The position numbers were made by a program, and so were the translations under genes. Source: Cymbidium sinense (taxonomy: Eukaryota; Streptophyta; Magnoliopsida; Asparagales; Orchidaceae). Taken from it: a stretch of 64,000 bases of DNA. This document shows, one piece after another, positions 1-12,910 of the stretch (position 1 is the first letter of the stretch; the number at the start of each line of letters is the position of its first letter). A model generated the notes under the pieces. That model did no database searches. It worked only from the letters and a program-made list of their open reading frames with translations, and was not told the DNA's origin. The stretch spans positions 27,218,450 through 27,282,449 of the forward strand of contig CM038214.1 of NCBI GenBank assembly GCA_021442155.1. Direction: 5' to 3'.

Positions 1-318
1 TAATAGGTTCTGTTGATCCCCATGCCTTTTGGATGGAGATTTTTTAGAGAAAGGGCATGGTTATAAAACTATTCACAAGAAGAAAAAAGTGTTCACATTT
101 ATGCCCCTCCTCACTTGTTGAGGGTTACTCATTCCAAAGCTTCTTGGAAATAATCTCTCCTATCCTTGGTAGGTTTTTCCTTTTGGGTAGTTTTTTCTTT
201 GTTGGTTGAACTTTTGTTATGTGTTTTCTTGCTAGCTGGAGTATTAGCTTCTTGGCTAATTTTCCTCCTTCTAGCTTGGTGTTTCTAAGTTCTGTTTTTT
301 TGGTGCCCTTGGTCTCAA
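1..318 (+). mobile_element. LINE-derived fragment, left end cut by the window
   Basis: This stretch aligns by eye with about 57585-57935 inside the larger LINE relic. Both contain the run GTTGATCCCCAT, the phrase CTCCTCACTTG, then AATAATCTCTCCTATCCTTG and TTCTTGGCTAATTTTCCTCC in the same order. In the larger relic this interval covers the end of the ORF1-like frame and the start of the T-rich untranslated part. Here the frame is broken by stops, and an internal stretch of about 20 bp in the other copy (around 57605-57630) is missing. It stops at about 318 and passes into CCTAAA satellite without an A tail, so the right end is a truncation and not a natural 3' end. The left end may continue outside the window. 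Confidence 0.75.
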
Positions 319-801
319 CCAAAACTAAATAAAACCTAAAATAAAATAAATAAAAAACCTAAACCTAAATAAAATAAAAACCTAAACTAAAACCTAAACC
401 TAAACCTAAACCAAAAAATAAAATAAAATAAATGAAAAACTAAACTAAAATTAAATAAAGAAAAAACCTAAACTAAACTAAAAAAATAAAATAAACCTAA
501 AAATTAAAAACATAAATAAAATAAAAACAAAATGTAAGATAAAAATAAAATAAACCTAAGATAAAATAAAATTAAAACTAAATAAATACCTAAACCTAAA
601 AAAATAAACCTAAAAATAAACCTAAACCTAAAATAAAAAAAATAAAATAAATCTAAACCTAAACTAAAATAAATAAAACCTAAATCAAAGCCTAAAATAA
701 ACTAAACCTAAACCCTAAACTAAATAAAATAAAATAAAATAAAAATAAACCCAAACCTAAACTAAAAAATAAAACCAAAAAAATAAACCTAAACCTAAAA
801 T
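319..801. repeat. Degenerate telomere-like satellite (CCTAAA/AATAAA)
   Basis: Low-complexity A/C/T sequence made of CCTAAA, CTAAA and AATAAA units, with almost no G on the + strand. No anchor motif and no perfect CCCTAAA run is present. No gene is seen. Confidence 0.9.
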
Positions 802-2320
802 ATAATCAACTCTAGCTTGGTCCTCCATAAGCATATCCTTGGATGGAGCATCCTATAGAGGGACTATCTGCTCACTAGAATAGTTACAAATATCCCGAGG
901 TGTAGAACTTTGCCACTCCATAGATCGACTTTAGTGACTTCTTGGAATGATGATATTGTGGAAAGTTTTATCCATACCTACTTCTCCTATAGATCTCGAG
1001 TCGCCTAATTCCAAGTCAATCTCAAGAGGTGAACATTGATTTGGAGAAGACAAAAGAAAAGGAAAGGATCAAAACTACTAGAGCTATTATTTTATTTAGA
1101 TTGGAAGAGATTTTAATAGAATAAAAGCATTAATATATAATTAAATTTCTTATAAAGTACAATATAGAAAGTAAAGTAAAGAGTAATTTAGTGCCCTTAT
1201 TTGCAAATACAACGTTCTAAGAAGAGGAGAAAGCTAAGAGGTGGTAGCTAAAATGACTAGACTGACTGATACTACTATCCCGCAAGTATGGTGAGTTGTC
1301 AGCCAAGCTACCCTCCTAGTACCCTTAACTAGCAAACCTTATGGTGTTGGTGGTTTGAGCTACTGGCACCTAAAGAAAGCTTCTTGATCTAAATCAAACT
1401 TCTGATGGAGATATCCTAACCTTATTTTGGTCTTAAGAAGATCTAAGTATCCCCAAGGATTACTCTAAAAAGGATATTTATTCTAATAATTATTCCTTAG
1501 GGATAACTATGTCTCCCAATTTGTAGTCGCTGCTCCTTCCAAAAGTGATACAATCCTCAAGACATGGCCTAACATGCTAGGCAATATAGATCATTGCTCT
1601 GCCCACTTCTTAGCCTCTTAGGCTCAGTAATAAAGTCATGTTCTTTAATAGAGATTCTAAAGATTTTCCTAGCTACCTCCCTTTAAAATGAATATGGCTT
1701 ATTCAATCTATTGGCAAGAGTAAGTGGAAAGTAGCTACGCAATGGATATGAACTAATGATGAGGTGGTGGAAATGGTCTTGGCCTGCATGAAGGTGGAAG
1801 AGAGGTGAGGATAAAGGTCAGAGTCTCATAACTCTCCTCTATACCTCATCCACTAACACAACTCCTTGATTCTTCTCAAACACCTTTACTTGGGCTTAGA
1901 TGATAGAAAGGGCAACTTTCCTAAGTTAGTTTAATTAATCAATGTTGATGGTAAATCCTTATGCATGAAGGAAACCGCCATGGATATTCTTGAGAAGAAT
2001 CTCAATGGCATGCTATTCGGATAGCTGTGGTTCAGATTTCATGCTCGCACACCGAGATTATAATCAATAATACATTGAGTTTAGTTTAACAATGAGGTCT
2101 ATAGTCACCCTTGCTTAGCTCCAAACTAACTCTTGATAAAGAGTTGCTCCAACTAACAAAAGTCTTCACAACTATATGACGCAAATCAAATGCAACACTG
2201 ACAAATCTAATGAAAAGGCGAAGAGGAGTGTCGCACTAAATTGAACAATCTAAAGTGTACAATGTGTTATCATGAGTTCCCACTATTATCAAAGATCTTG
2301 AAGAATCATGGCACAAAAGC
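802..2320. other. Unidentified 1.5-kb complex island
   Basis: Base composition changes abruptly from satellite to ordinary mixed sequence at about 802 and back at about 2320. I see no open frame above 60 codons on either strand, no terminal repeats, no A tail, and no second copy in the window. Sub-segments differ in texture: 1075-1200 is AT-rich, while 1230-1420 and 1690-1870 are more balanced. It could be the remnant of an LTR retrotransposon, several joined fragments, or decayed genic DNA; I do not recognise it. Both borders lie directly against telomere-like repeat, as for the other islands here. Confidence 0.6.
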
Positions 2321-4428
2321 CTAAATAAAATAAAAATTAAATAAAAACCTAAACCTAAAAAATTAACCTAAAAATAAATAAAAAATAAAACCTAAACCTA
2401 AAATAAATAAAATAAAATAAACATAAACCTAAACTAAAATAAATAAAACCTAAAACTAAACCCTAAATTAAATAAAATAAAATAAACTAAAAATAAACCT
2501 AAACCTAAACTAAAACCTAAAATTAAACTTAAAACCTAAACCTAAGAATAAAATAAAAAACCTAAACCTAAATCTAAAAAATAAAATAAAACCTAAACCA
2601 AAAATAAAATAAAATAAACTATACTAAAAAAAATAAACATAAACCTAAAAAAAACTAAAGTAAAACACCTAAACTAAAATAAATAAACCTAAATAAAAAA
2701 CTAAACAAATTACAAAAAAACCTAAATAAAATAAAATAAAATAAACTAAAATAAAAAAAATTAAATGCTAAATAAACCAAAAACTCTTTAATAATTTAAA
2801 AAAACAAACCCTAAACCCTAAATCCTAAACCTAAACCATAAAAAACTAAACCTAAACCTAAACCTAAACCTAAACCTAAACCAAAATAAAAATAAACCTA
2901 AACCACTAAAATAAACCCTAAAACCTAAACCCTAAACCCTAATCCTAAACTAAACTAAAAATAAAATAAAATAAAATAAATAAAACCTAAACCTAAATAA
3001 AATAAAATAAAATAAAATAATAAAACCTAACTAAACCTAAATATAAAATAAAATAAACAAAAATAAAATAAAATAAAAAAAATAATAACCTAAACTAAAC
3101 TAAAAAAATAAAATAAACCTAAGAATAAAACCTAAATAAAATAAAATATAAATAAAATAAAACAAAATAAACCTAAAATAAAAAAATAAAAAAAAATAAA
3201 ATAAACCTAAAAAACCTAAAATAAATAAAAAATAAATAAAACCTAAACCCTAAACAAAAGAAAACCTAAACCTAAAATAAAAAATAAATAAACAAAATAA
3301 AATAAACCTAAACCTAAACTAAAATAAACTAAAAATAAATAAAACCTAAACCTAAATCTAAAATAAACTAAACCTAAATTAAATAAAATAAAATAAACTC
3401 AAAATTAACCTAAACCTAAACTAAAAAATAAAACTTAAAAATAAACCTAAAATACAAACATAAACCCTAAACATAAAAACATAAAATAAAAACCTAAACC
3501 TAAACCTAAAAATAAAAAATAAAACCTAAACCTAAATAAAAAAAAATAACTAAAAAAACTTAAACATAAAAAAAATAAACTACAATAAAAAACTTAAACT
3601 AAATTAAATAAACCTAAAATAAATAAATAAATAAAAATAAAAATAAACCCAAATAAAATAAAAAATTAAATAAACTAAAATAAATAAAATAAACAAAATA
3701 ATTAAAATATACTAAATAAACTAAATTAATCCAAACCTAACTTAAAGAAAAAACCCTAAAAACCCTAAACCCAAAAATAAACCTAAACTACTTAAAAACC
3801 TAAACTAAAACTAAACTAAACCTAAACCTAAACCCTAAAATAAACCCTAAACAAAAACCCTAACACTAAACCCTAATCCTAAAACCCAAAACACTAAACT
3901 AAACCTAAATCAAACTAAACCTAAACCCTAAAACCCAAAACCCTAAATCCTAAACCTTAAACCCTAAACCTTAAACCCTAAACCCAACCCTAAACCCTAA
4001 ACCCTAAACCCTAAACCCTAAACCCTAAACTCTAAACCCTAAATCATTAACCCTAAAACATAAACCTAAAAATAAATAAAATTAAAAACAAAATAAACCT
4101 AAACCTAAAAAATAAACTAAAATAAAAACCTAAACTAAAATAAATAAACCAAAATAAATAAACTAAATTAAATAAAAATAAAAAAGTAAACAAATAAAAA
4201 AATAAAATAAAATAAACAAAATATAAAAAAAATAATAAGTAAACTAAATAAACCTAAACCTATTAGTTTACAATTTAAAAATAAAATAAAAAACCCTAAA
4301 CCCTAATCCCTAAATCCTGAATGCTAAAACTAACCCTAAACCCTAAACCCTAAACCCTAAACCTAAAACCCAACAACACTAAACCTACAAGCATAAACCC
4401 TAAACCTAAACCCTAAACCCTAAACCCT
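2321..4428. repeat. Telomere-derived satellite, enriched in CCCTAAA towards the right
   Basis: The left part is CCTAAA/AATAAA satellite. From about 3740 the three-C unit CCCTAAA becomes frequent. A weak copy of the anchor motif (TAGTTTACAATTTAAAA) lies at 4264-4280, followed by another CCCTAAA-rich block that runs up to GRP relic A. No gene is seen. Confidence 0.9.
3988..4043. repeat. Best-preserved canonical plant telomere run
   Basis: Six consecutive perfect CCCTAAA units (3988-4029) are followed by one CTCTAAA variant and another perfect unit. This is the longest clean telomeric run I found. Other short clean runs lie near 4332-4362, 12292-12325, 28963-29000 and 32047-32083. The G-rich TTTAGGG strand is the minus strand. 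At about 8 units it is far too short to be a functional chromosome end. Confidence 0.92.
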
Positions 4429-4720
4429 CAATAGCTTAGTCTAGATCTAAAGGAAATCAATATCTAGGTGCCGGTGGATATGGAGGTGGAGGCTAAAATG
4501 GTAAAAGAACCTAAACTCATGGTGGCATAAGAGATCGATATGATGGTGGATCCCACCTGAGACGGTGGTTCAAACAGAGAAACTAAAGAATATCAACCTA
4601 ACTTTATAAACTCTTAAAGATGGTTCTAAATTTTGATTTTCTATGCATGCAAATTTTGATCTATGTCGCCACTTGTGTTGTAAAAAACTGTTACATGATG
4701 AAAAAAAGAAGAAATATTGA
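4429..4720 (+). pseudogene. GRP relic A: 3' part of a glycine-rich RNA-binding protein, heavily decayed
   Basis: The most degraded of the nine GRP relics. It starts at the equivalent of the Q-S-R-S residues that follow the RRM, so the RRM tail seen in other copies is missing. Recognisable parts are a Gly/Tyr patch at 4470-4490 (GGATATGGAGGTGGAGG), the AGAGATCGATATGATGGTGG block at 4530-4549, the conserved AGAGAAACTAAAGAAT end-of-frame region (4575-4592), and a 3'UTR with CTATGCATGC and a GAAGAAATATTGAA end. Several in-frame stops and indels are present. It joins CCCTAAA repeat on both sides. Confidence 0.8.
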
Positions 4721-6948
4721 ACCCTAAACCCTAATTAAAATAAAATCTAAAACCTAAACCCTAAACCCTAAACCTAAAAATCTAAACCCTAAAACCCTAA
4801 ACCCTAAACCCTAAACCCAAACCCTAAAATAAACCCTAAACCTAAACCCTAAACCTAATAAACTAAAATAAAATAAAATAAAACCTAAAAAACCTAAACT
4901 AAAAATAAAATTAAACTAAAATAAAATAAAAAATAAAAAACCTAAACTAAACTAAAAAAAAATAAAAACCTAAATAAAATAAAAAACTAAACCCAAAATA
5001 AAATAAAATAATAAAATAAAATAAATAAAATAAACCTAAAAAATAAACCTAAAACAAAAAAAATAAAAAAACCTAAAAAACCTAAACCTAAAATAAAATA
5101 AAATAAACCTAAACTAAATAAACTTAGCTAAAAAAAAATAAAACCAAACTAAACCTAAACCTAAACTAATAAAAAATAAACTAAACCTAAACTAAAAATA
5201 ATACCTAAAAATAATCCTAATATAAAACTAAAAAATAAACCTAAAAAAATACCTAAACCAAACCTAAAAATAAAAAATAAACCTAAACCTAAAAATAAAA
5301 TAAAAAAATAAAACTAAACTAAAAACTAAAAACCTAAACCTAAAAATAAAATAAAATAAAATAAAACCTAAAATAAAACCAAAAAAAACCTAAAATATAT
5401 AAAAATAAACCTAAACCTAAAATAAAATAAAAATAAAACTAAACTAAAAAATAAATAAACCTAAACCAAAATAAATAAAATAAATAAAACCAAACCTAAA
5501 AAATAAAACCAAAGAAAACCTAAAATATATAAACCAATAAACCTAATAAACTTAATAAAATAAAAACCTAAAAACTAAACCTAAACTAAACTAAAAAAAC
5601 CTAACCTTAAACCTAAAATAAAATAAACCTAAATAAACTAAAACCTAAAACCTAAATAAAACTAAAACCTATAAACCTAAACCTAAAACTATAAACAAAT
5701 AAACCTAAAATAAACTAAAAACCTAAACTTAAACCTAAATAAAATAAACCTAACCTTAAACCTAAACTAACTAAATAAAACCTAATAAAAATAAACTAAA
5801 ATAAAACCTAAAAATAAAAACCTAAACCTAAACTACTAAAAAATAAACATAAAAATAAAATAAAATAACCTAAACTAAATAAACTAAACTAAATAATTAA
5901 AACCTAAACCTAAACCTAAAATAAAAATAAACCTAAACCTAAAAAAAATAAAATAAAATAAAATAAACCTAAAAAACTAAAAATAAAAAATAAAAAAAAA
6001 TAATAAACCTAAAATAAAAATAAAACCTAAAAAATAAAGTCAAAAAATAAAACTAAAATAAAAAATAAACCTAAACCTAAAAATAAACCTAAACTAAAAT
6101 AAACTAAAATAACAAAATAAAATTAAACCTAAACCTAAACTAAACCTAAAACCTTAAACCCTAAACCTAAACTAAAAATAAACCCTAAACCCTAAACCAT
6201 AAACCTAAACCCAAAACCATAAACTAAAATAAACCTAAACCTAAACAAATAAAACCTAAAAATTAATTAAACAAACCTAAACCTAAATAAAATAAAAATA
6301 AAATAAAACAAAACCTAAACTAAAACTAAAACCTAAACCTAAAATAAATTAAAATAAAACAAAACTAAAATAAAATAAATAAAATCCAAACTAAATTAAA
6401 AAATAAATAAACCTAAAATGAAAACCTAAACAAAATAAAATTAAACATAAAATAAATAAAATAAACCAAATAAAAAATAAAATAAAACTAAATAAAACCT
6501 AAACCTAAAATAAACCAAAAATTAAAAAAAACATAAACCCTAAACTAAAAAAACCTAAACCTAAAATAAACAAAATAAAATAAACTAAACTAAACTAAAA
6601 TAAAATAAACTAAAGTAAATAAACCTAAAACCTAAACCTAAACCTAAACTAAATAAATAAATAAAATAAAATAAACCTAAACTAAAATAAACCTAAAATA
6701 AACCTAAACCTAAAACCTAAACCTAAATAAAATAAACCTAAACCTAATAAAATAAACCTAAACCTAAAATAAAAAAATAAAACTAATAAAATAAATAAAC
6801 CTAAAAAAAATAAACCAAAAAATTAAAAAAATAAAAAACTAAAATAAATAAATCTATAATAAATAAACTATACTAAATAAATATAAAAAATAACCTACAT
6901 AAAATAAAAAATAAAATAAACCACTAAACCTACTAACTTAATAAAAAG
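4721..6948. repeat. Telomere-like satellite
   Basis: CCCTAAA-rich at the left edge (4721-4860), then CCTAAA, CTAAA and AATAAA units with only occasional G. No clear anchor motif and no gene. A small CCCTAAA-enriched patch lies near 6150-6220. Confidence 0.9.
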
Positions 6949-9900
6949 ATAAAATTAAAACAAAAAAAATAAAAAATCTAAACCTAAATTAAAATAAAAT
7001 AAACTAAAATAAATAAAACCTAAACCTAAACCTAAAACCTAAACCTAAAAAATAAATAAACCAACCTAAACTAAAATAAACAAAATAAACCTAAACCTAA
7101 ACTAAACTAAACCTAAAACTAAACTAAATAAAACAAAATAAACTAAAATAAACCTAAACCTAAACCTAAAAAATAAAATAAAATAAACCTAAAATAAAAA
7201 ACTAAACCTAAACTAAAAAAAATAAACCTAAAAAAATAAAAAATAAAACCTAAACCAAAAAATAAAAAAATAAAAAAATAAAAACTAAAAAAAAAAATAA
7301 ATAAAAATAAACCTAAAAAAATAAAAAAAAAAATAAAAAATAAAATAAATAAACCAAAACTAAATAAAAAAATAAAAAAAAATAAAATAAACTAAAATAA
7401 ATAAAAAATAAAAAATAAAAAATAAACCTAAACCCACTAAATAAAAAAATAATAAAACTAAATAATAAAAATAAACTAAAAAAAATAAACCTAAAAACCT
7501 AAACCCTAAACTAAATACTAAAATAAACCTAAATAAAATAAACTAAAAAATAATAAAATAAACTAAACCTAAACCTAAACCTAAACTAATAAACCTAAAC
7601 CTAAAAAAAACTAAACCTAAAATAAAAATAAACCTAAAAAATAAACCTAATAAACCTAAACTAAACCTAAAATAAAACCTAAAACCTAAACCTAAATAAT
7701 AAAAAATAAATAAACCTAAATAAAAATAATAAAATAAAAAATAAATAAACCTAAACAAAATAAAATAAAAAATAAATAAAATAAAACATAAACTAAAACC
7801 TAAACCTAAACTAAAAAAAAAAATAAAATATAAAATAAAATAAACTAAATAAAATAAATAAACCAAAACTAAATAAAAATAAAACTAAATAAAATAAAAT
7901 TAAACCTAAAATAAAAATAAAATAAACCTAAAATAAATAAAATATAAAAAAAACCTAAAAAATAAAATAAAAAAACCTAAATAAAAAAATAAAATAAACT
8001 AAAATAAATAAATAAAACTAATAAACCTAAACCTAAACCTAAATAAAAAATAAAATAAAATAAAAAAATAAAACCTAACCCTAAACCTAAATAAAAAAAA
8101 CCTAAACCCTAAACCCTAAACACTAAAAAACTAAACCTAAACCTAAAAAAAAACCAAAACTAAAATAAACAAAATAAAATAAACCTAAACCTAAACTAAA
8201 ATAACTAAAAAATAAAACCTAAACCTAAAATAAATAATAAACCTAAACCTAACCTAAACTAAATAAATAAAATAAAAAATAATAAAACCAAACTAAAATA
8301 AAACCTAAAATAAACCTAAAATAAAACTAAATAAACCTAAAAAATATGATAAAACCTAAACCTAAACCTAAAATAAAATAAAAAAACTAAAAAAAAAACT
8401 AAACTAAAAAATAAACCTAAACCTAAACCTATAAAAATAAACTAAAAAAAAACCAAAACTAAAATAAATAAACTAAACTAAATAAAATAAACCTAAATAA
8501 AATAAAAAACTAAAAACTACTTAAAATAAAATAAACTAAAATAAAAAATAAAATAAACTAAACCTAAACTAAATAAACTAATAAACTATAAACCTAAACC
8601 TAAAAAAAAACCTAAACTAAATAAAATAAAATAAACTAAAATAAATAAACCTAAAAAACTAAAAAAAATAAAAAACCTAAACCTAAACCCTAAATAAAAT
8701 AATAAAATAAATAAAAATAAACCTAAACTAAAAATAAAAACATAAAAAATAAACCTAAAATAAAAAATTAAAACCTAAACCTAAAAAAAAAAAATAAACC
8801 TAAAAAATAAAAAATAAACCTAAACCTAAAAAAAATAAAAAAAAAATAAACCTAAACTAAAAAAATAAAATAAACCAAAACCTAAACTAAAAAATAAATT
8901 AAAATAAATAAACATAAAATAAATAAACCAAACTAAATAAAAAAATAAAAATAAACCCTAAATAAAATAAAAAAACTAAACTAAAATAAATAAAAAACCA
9001 AACTAAAAATAAAAAACCTAAACTAAAAAATAAAAAAAAAATAAAATAAAAAATAAACCTAAACTAAATAAAATAAAATAAATAATAAACATAAAAAAAT
9101 AATAAATAAATAAATAATAAAAATAAATAAAAAAAAAAAAAATAATAAAATAAAAAAATAAACCTAAATAAAAATAAACCTAAAAATAAACCTAACTAAA
9201 AAAATAAACCTAAACTAATAAACCCTAATAAACCTAAAAAAACCTAAACCCTAAAACCCTAAAACCTAAACCCTAAACCCAAAACTAAAAACCTAAACTA
9301 AATAATAAACCTAACCTAAACCTAAACTAAACCTAAACCCTAAACTAAAACTTAAACCTAAACTAAATAAACCTAAAAAAAATAAATAAAAAAACCTAAA
9401 CCAAAATAAAATAAAAATAAAATAAAATAAAAAAATAACTAAACCTATAAACCCAAAATAAAATAAAATAAAACAAACTAAAATAAAATAAATAAACCTA
9501 AACTAAAAAAAATAAAACCCAAATAAAATAAAATTAAAATAAAATAAAATAAAAATAAACTAAAAAAATAAAATAAAAACCTAAAACTAAAAAAAAATAA
9601 AAATAAAAAAATAAACCAAATAAAAAAAAAAATAAACCTAAAATAAATAAAAAATAAAACCCTAAACCCTAAACCCTAAACCCAAACCCTAAAACCTATA
9701 AACCTAAACCTAAAATAAACAAAATAAAATAAACTTAAACCTAAACTAAAAATAAATAAACTAAAATAAATAAACCAAAACCTAAAATAAAAACCTAAAT
9801 AAACCTATAAATTAAAATAAACCTAAAATAAACTAAATAAACTAAAAAATAAACCTAAAATAAAAAAATAAAACCTAAAAAACTAAATAAAAATAAAAAA

Positions 9901-10406
9901 CTAAAAAAATAAAAAAAACCTAAAACTAAAAAAAAAATAAAAAAAAAACTAAACTAAAATAAAATAAAAAAACCTAAAAAAAAAAATAAAAAAATAAAAC
10001 TAAAAAATAAAAAATAAAAAAAATAAAAATAAAAAAAAAAAATAAAATAAACCTAAAAAATAAAAAAAAAAATAAAAAACTAAAAAATAAAAATAAACTA
10101 AACAACTTAAACTTAAAAATAAAAAACTAAAACCTAAACCCTAAACCTAAACCTAAAACCCTAAACTAAAACCTAAAACCTAAAAACCAAACCTAAACCT
10201 AAACCTAAACCTAAAACTAAACCCAAAAACTAACCTAAACCTAAACCCTAAACCTAAACTAACTAAAACCCTAAACAAACCCTAAACCCTAAACCCTAAA
10301 TAAACCCTAAAACCTAAACTAAACTAAACCTAACTAACCCTAAACCCTAAATAAACTAAAACCCTAAACCCTAAACCTAAACCCTAAACTAACCCAAAAC
10401 CCTAAA
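6949..10406. repeat. Satellite stretch with a single G on the + strand
   Basis: By direct reading, 6949-8347 and 8349-10406 contain no G at all; the only G is at 8348. The composition is A, then T and C, as CCTAAA, CTAAA and A-rich AATAAA units. CCCTAAA returns near 8100, 9240-9290, 9660-9690 and 10140-10390. No gene can exist here: the minus strand has no C apart from one base, so minus-strand frames are Leu/Phe/Gly/Tyr-only translations of the repeat. Confidence 0.9.
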
Positions 10407-11879
10407 GTTAAATAATTAAACTTAAACTAAGTTAAATAAAAATAAATAAACCTAAATAAAAAATAAAAACATAAATTAAAATAAACCTAAACCTAAATTA
10501 AAAAAATAAAATAAAACTAAAATAAAATAAATAAAACCAAAACTAAAAAAAAAAAAAAAAATAAAATAAACCTAAAATAAAATAAAATAAACTAAAATAA
10601 AATAAAATAAAACTAAATAAAATGAAAATAAAAATAAACCCAAATAAAAATAAAATAAACTAAAATAAATAAAAATAAACTAAATAAACCTAAACCCAAA
10701 ACATAAAAAATAAAAAAAAATAAAAAATAAACCTAAACCAAAAATAAACCTAAAAAAAAAAAAACTAAATAAAAAATAAAAATAAAATAAAATAAAATAA
10801 ATAATAATAAATAAAAATAAATGAATAACTTAATTTAAAAAATAAATTAAAAAAATTTAAAAAAAAAATAAAATAAAATAAACTAAACTAAATAATAAAC
10901 TAAACTAAAATAAATAAAACTAAACCAAAACCTAAAATAAACTAAACCTAAACTAAATAAAATAAAATAAATTAAAATAAATAAACCTAAAATAAAAACT
11001 AAAAAATAAACCTAAAATAAACCTAAAACTAAACCTAAACCTAAACTAAACCTAAAATAAAAATAAAACCTAAAAATAAAATAAAAATAAAAAACTAAAA
11101 AAATAAAAACCTAAAAACCTAAACCTAAAAAACCCTAAATTAAAAAATAAAATAAACTAAATAAATAAAAATAAACTAAAAAATAAACTTAAAAAAAATA
11201 ATTAAAAAATAAAATAAACTAAACCTAAACTATAATAAACTAAACTAAAATAAATAAACTAACCAAATAAAATAAACTAAACTAAACTAAATAAAATAAA
11301 AATAAATAAAATAAATAAACTAAAATAATCTAAATAAAATAAATAAAACCTTAACATAAACCCAAAAAAAACTAAACCTAAACCTAAACCTAAACCCTAA
11401 ACCTAAAACAAACTAAAAAAACCTAAACCAAAAAAAAACCTAAAACTAAAACTAAACCCTAAACCTAAAAAACCCTAAACCCTAAACCCTAAAAAAAAAA
11501 AAAAACCTTAACCCTAAACCTTAAACTAAATAAAATCAAACCTAAACTAAAGCAAAACCCTAAACCCTAAACCCAAAACCCAAAAAACCAAATAAACTAA
11601 AAATAAACTAAACCTAAACTAAACCTAAAAAAATAAAAAACTCCTAAACAAAAACCTAAACCTAAAACCTAAAATAAACCCTAAACCCTAAACCCTAAAC
11701 CCTAAAAAACCCTAAAATTAACTAAACCAAAATAACCCTAAAAATAAACCCTAAACTAACTGATCCCTAAACCCAAAAACTATAAACCTAACCTAAACCA
11801 AAAAACCCTAAACCCTAAACCCTAAACCTTAATCCCTAAACCCTAAAAACTAAACCTAAACTAAATTAAATTAAACCTA
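10407..11879. repeat. Telomere-like satellite
   Basis: AATAAA-rich satellite passes into CCCTAAA-rich sequence from about 11390 to 11850. A weak relative of the anchor core (ACTTAATTTAAAAAA) occurs near 10828-10842. No gene is seen. Confidence 0.88.
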
Positions 11880-12640
11880 AAATAATATAAAATAAAAACA
11901 TAAACCAAAATAAAATAAAATAAAAATGTCAACCTAACCTAAACCTAAACCTAAACTCAAAAAGAAAATAAAATAAAAAATGAAAACTAATCTAAAATAA
12001 AATAAATTAAAACCAAAACTAAACTTAAACCTAAAAAATTAAACCTAAATAAAAGTAAAATATTAATAAAATAAAATTAAATAAAAATAAATAAAAACTT
12101 AAATAAAAATTAAAATAAAAATAAACATAAATAAAAATAAGAAATAAAATATACTAAAATAAATAAAAGATAAACTAAATAAACCTAAACCTACTAGTTT
12201 ACTTAACATAAAAAAACCCTAACCCTAAACCCTAAAACTAACCCTAAACCCTAAACCTACAACACTAAACCCTAAACCCTAACCCTAAAACCCTAAACCC
12301 TAAACCCTAAACCCTAAACCCCAAACCCAAAAACCTACAACCCTAAATCTAAACCCTAAACCCTAAACCCTAAACCATAAACCCTAAACTCTAAACATGA
12401 AAAACCTAAAAAACTAAACTTAAACTAAACAAAACCTAAAAATAAAATAAATGAAAAAACCTAAAACTAAGAAAATAATAAAATAAAATAAAATAAAAAC
12501 ATAAACTAAAGCTTAAACCTGAACCTAAACCTAAACCTAAACCTAAAATTAAAATAATATAAAAGCTAAAATAAATAAATACCAAAACTAAGCTAAGAAT
12601 TAAAATAAACCTAAAAATGCCTAAATAAAATAATAAGTAA
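11880..12640. repeat. Segment duplicated at 19410-20220 (copy 1)
   Basis: This segment and 19410-20220 share an ordered series of landmarks: a CTCAAAAAGAAAATAAAATA phrase, the anchor at 12191-12210, a block of CCCTAAA units with AACCTACAAC, a phrase beginning ACTAAAGCTTAAACC, and ACCAAAACTAAGCTAAGAAT followed by TAAGTAAAGGAAA. The match is much closer than chance similarity between satellite units, so it is a recent duplication. The right part overlaps the sequence that is repeated on the two sides of the assembly gap. Confidence 0.75.
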
Positions 12641-12910
12641 AGGAAATAAAATAAAATAATCCCTAAACCCTAAACCTTAAACCCTAAAAATTCTAAACAT
12701 TAATCCCTAAACCCTAAAACCATAAACCCTAAACTTTAAACCTTAAACCCTAAAACCATAAACCCTAAACTCTAAATCCTAAACCCTAAACCCTCAACCC
12801 TAAACCTTAAACACAAAATCCTAAACATTAAAAAATCTAAAACCCTAAACCCTAAGATTTAACCCTAAACCATGTAACCTAAACCTGGCACCCTAAACCC
12901 TTAACCCTTA
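12455..12910. repeat. Left copy of the sequence flanking the assembly gap
   Basis: Near-identical to 13011-13463. Shared rare landmarks include ACTAAGCTAAGAATTAAA, TAAGTAAAGGAAAT, AACCATGTAACCTAAACCTG and the last 20 bases before the Ns (CCCTAAACCCTTAACCCTTA), which recur at 13444-13463. Small indels separate the copies in the CCCTAAA-rich part. Confidence 0.88.

Noticed and set aside
125..322. 65-codon basic protein on the minus strand
   Set aside because: It is antisense to a LINE fragment whose homologue at 57590-57935 has no matching antisense frame.
802..2320. tRNA, rRNA or organelle-derived insert
   Set aside because: I saw no cloverleaf, no conserved rRNA words and no plastid gene motifs by eye. 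A search could still change this.
3988..4043. Functional chromosome end
   Set aside because: Only about eight clean units, surrounded by decayed repeat and unique islands on both sides; terminal plant arrays are kilobases of clean repeat.
7543..7866. 107-codon open frame on the minus strand, rich in Leu, Gly, Phe and Tyr
   Set aside because: It is a translation of degenerate TTTAGG/TTTATT repeat with no other residues to speak of. The same applies to similar frames at 12908-13141 (which includes the N gap), 23815-23997 and 61215-61403.
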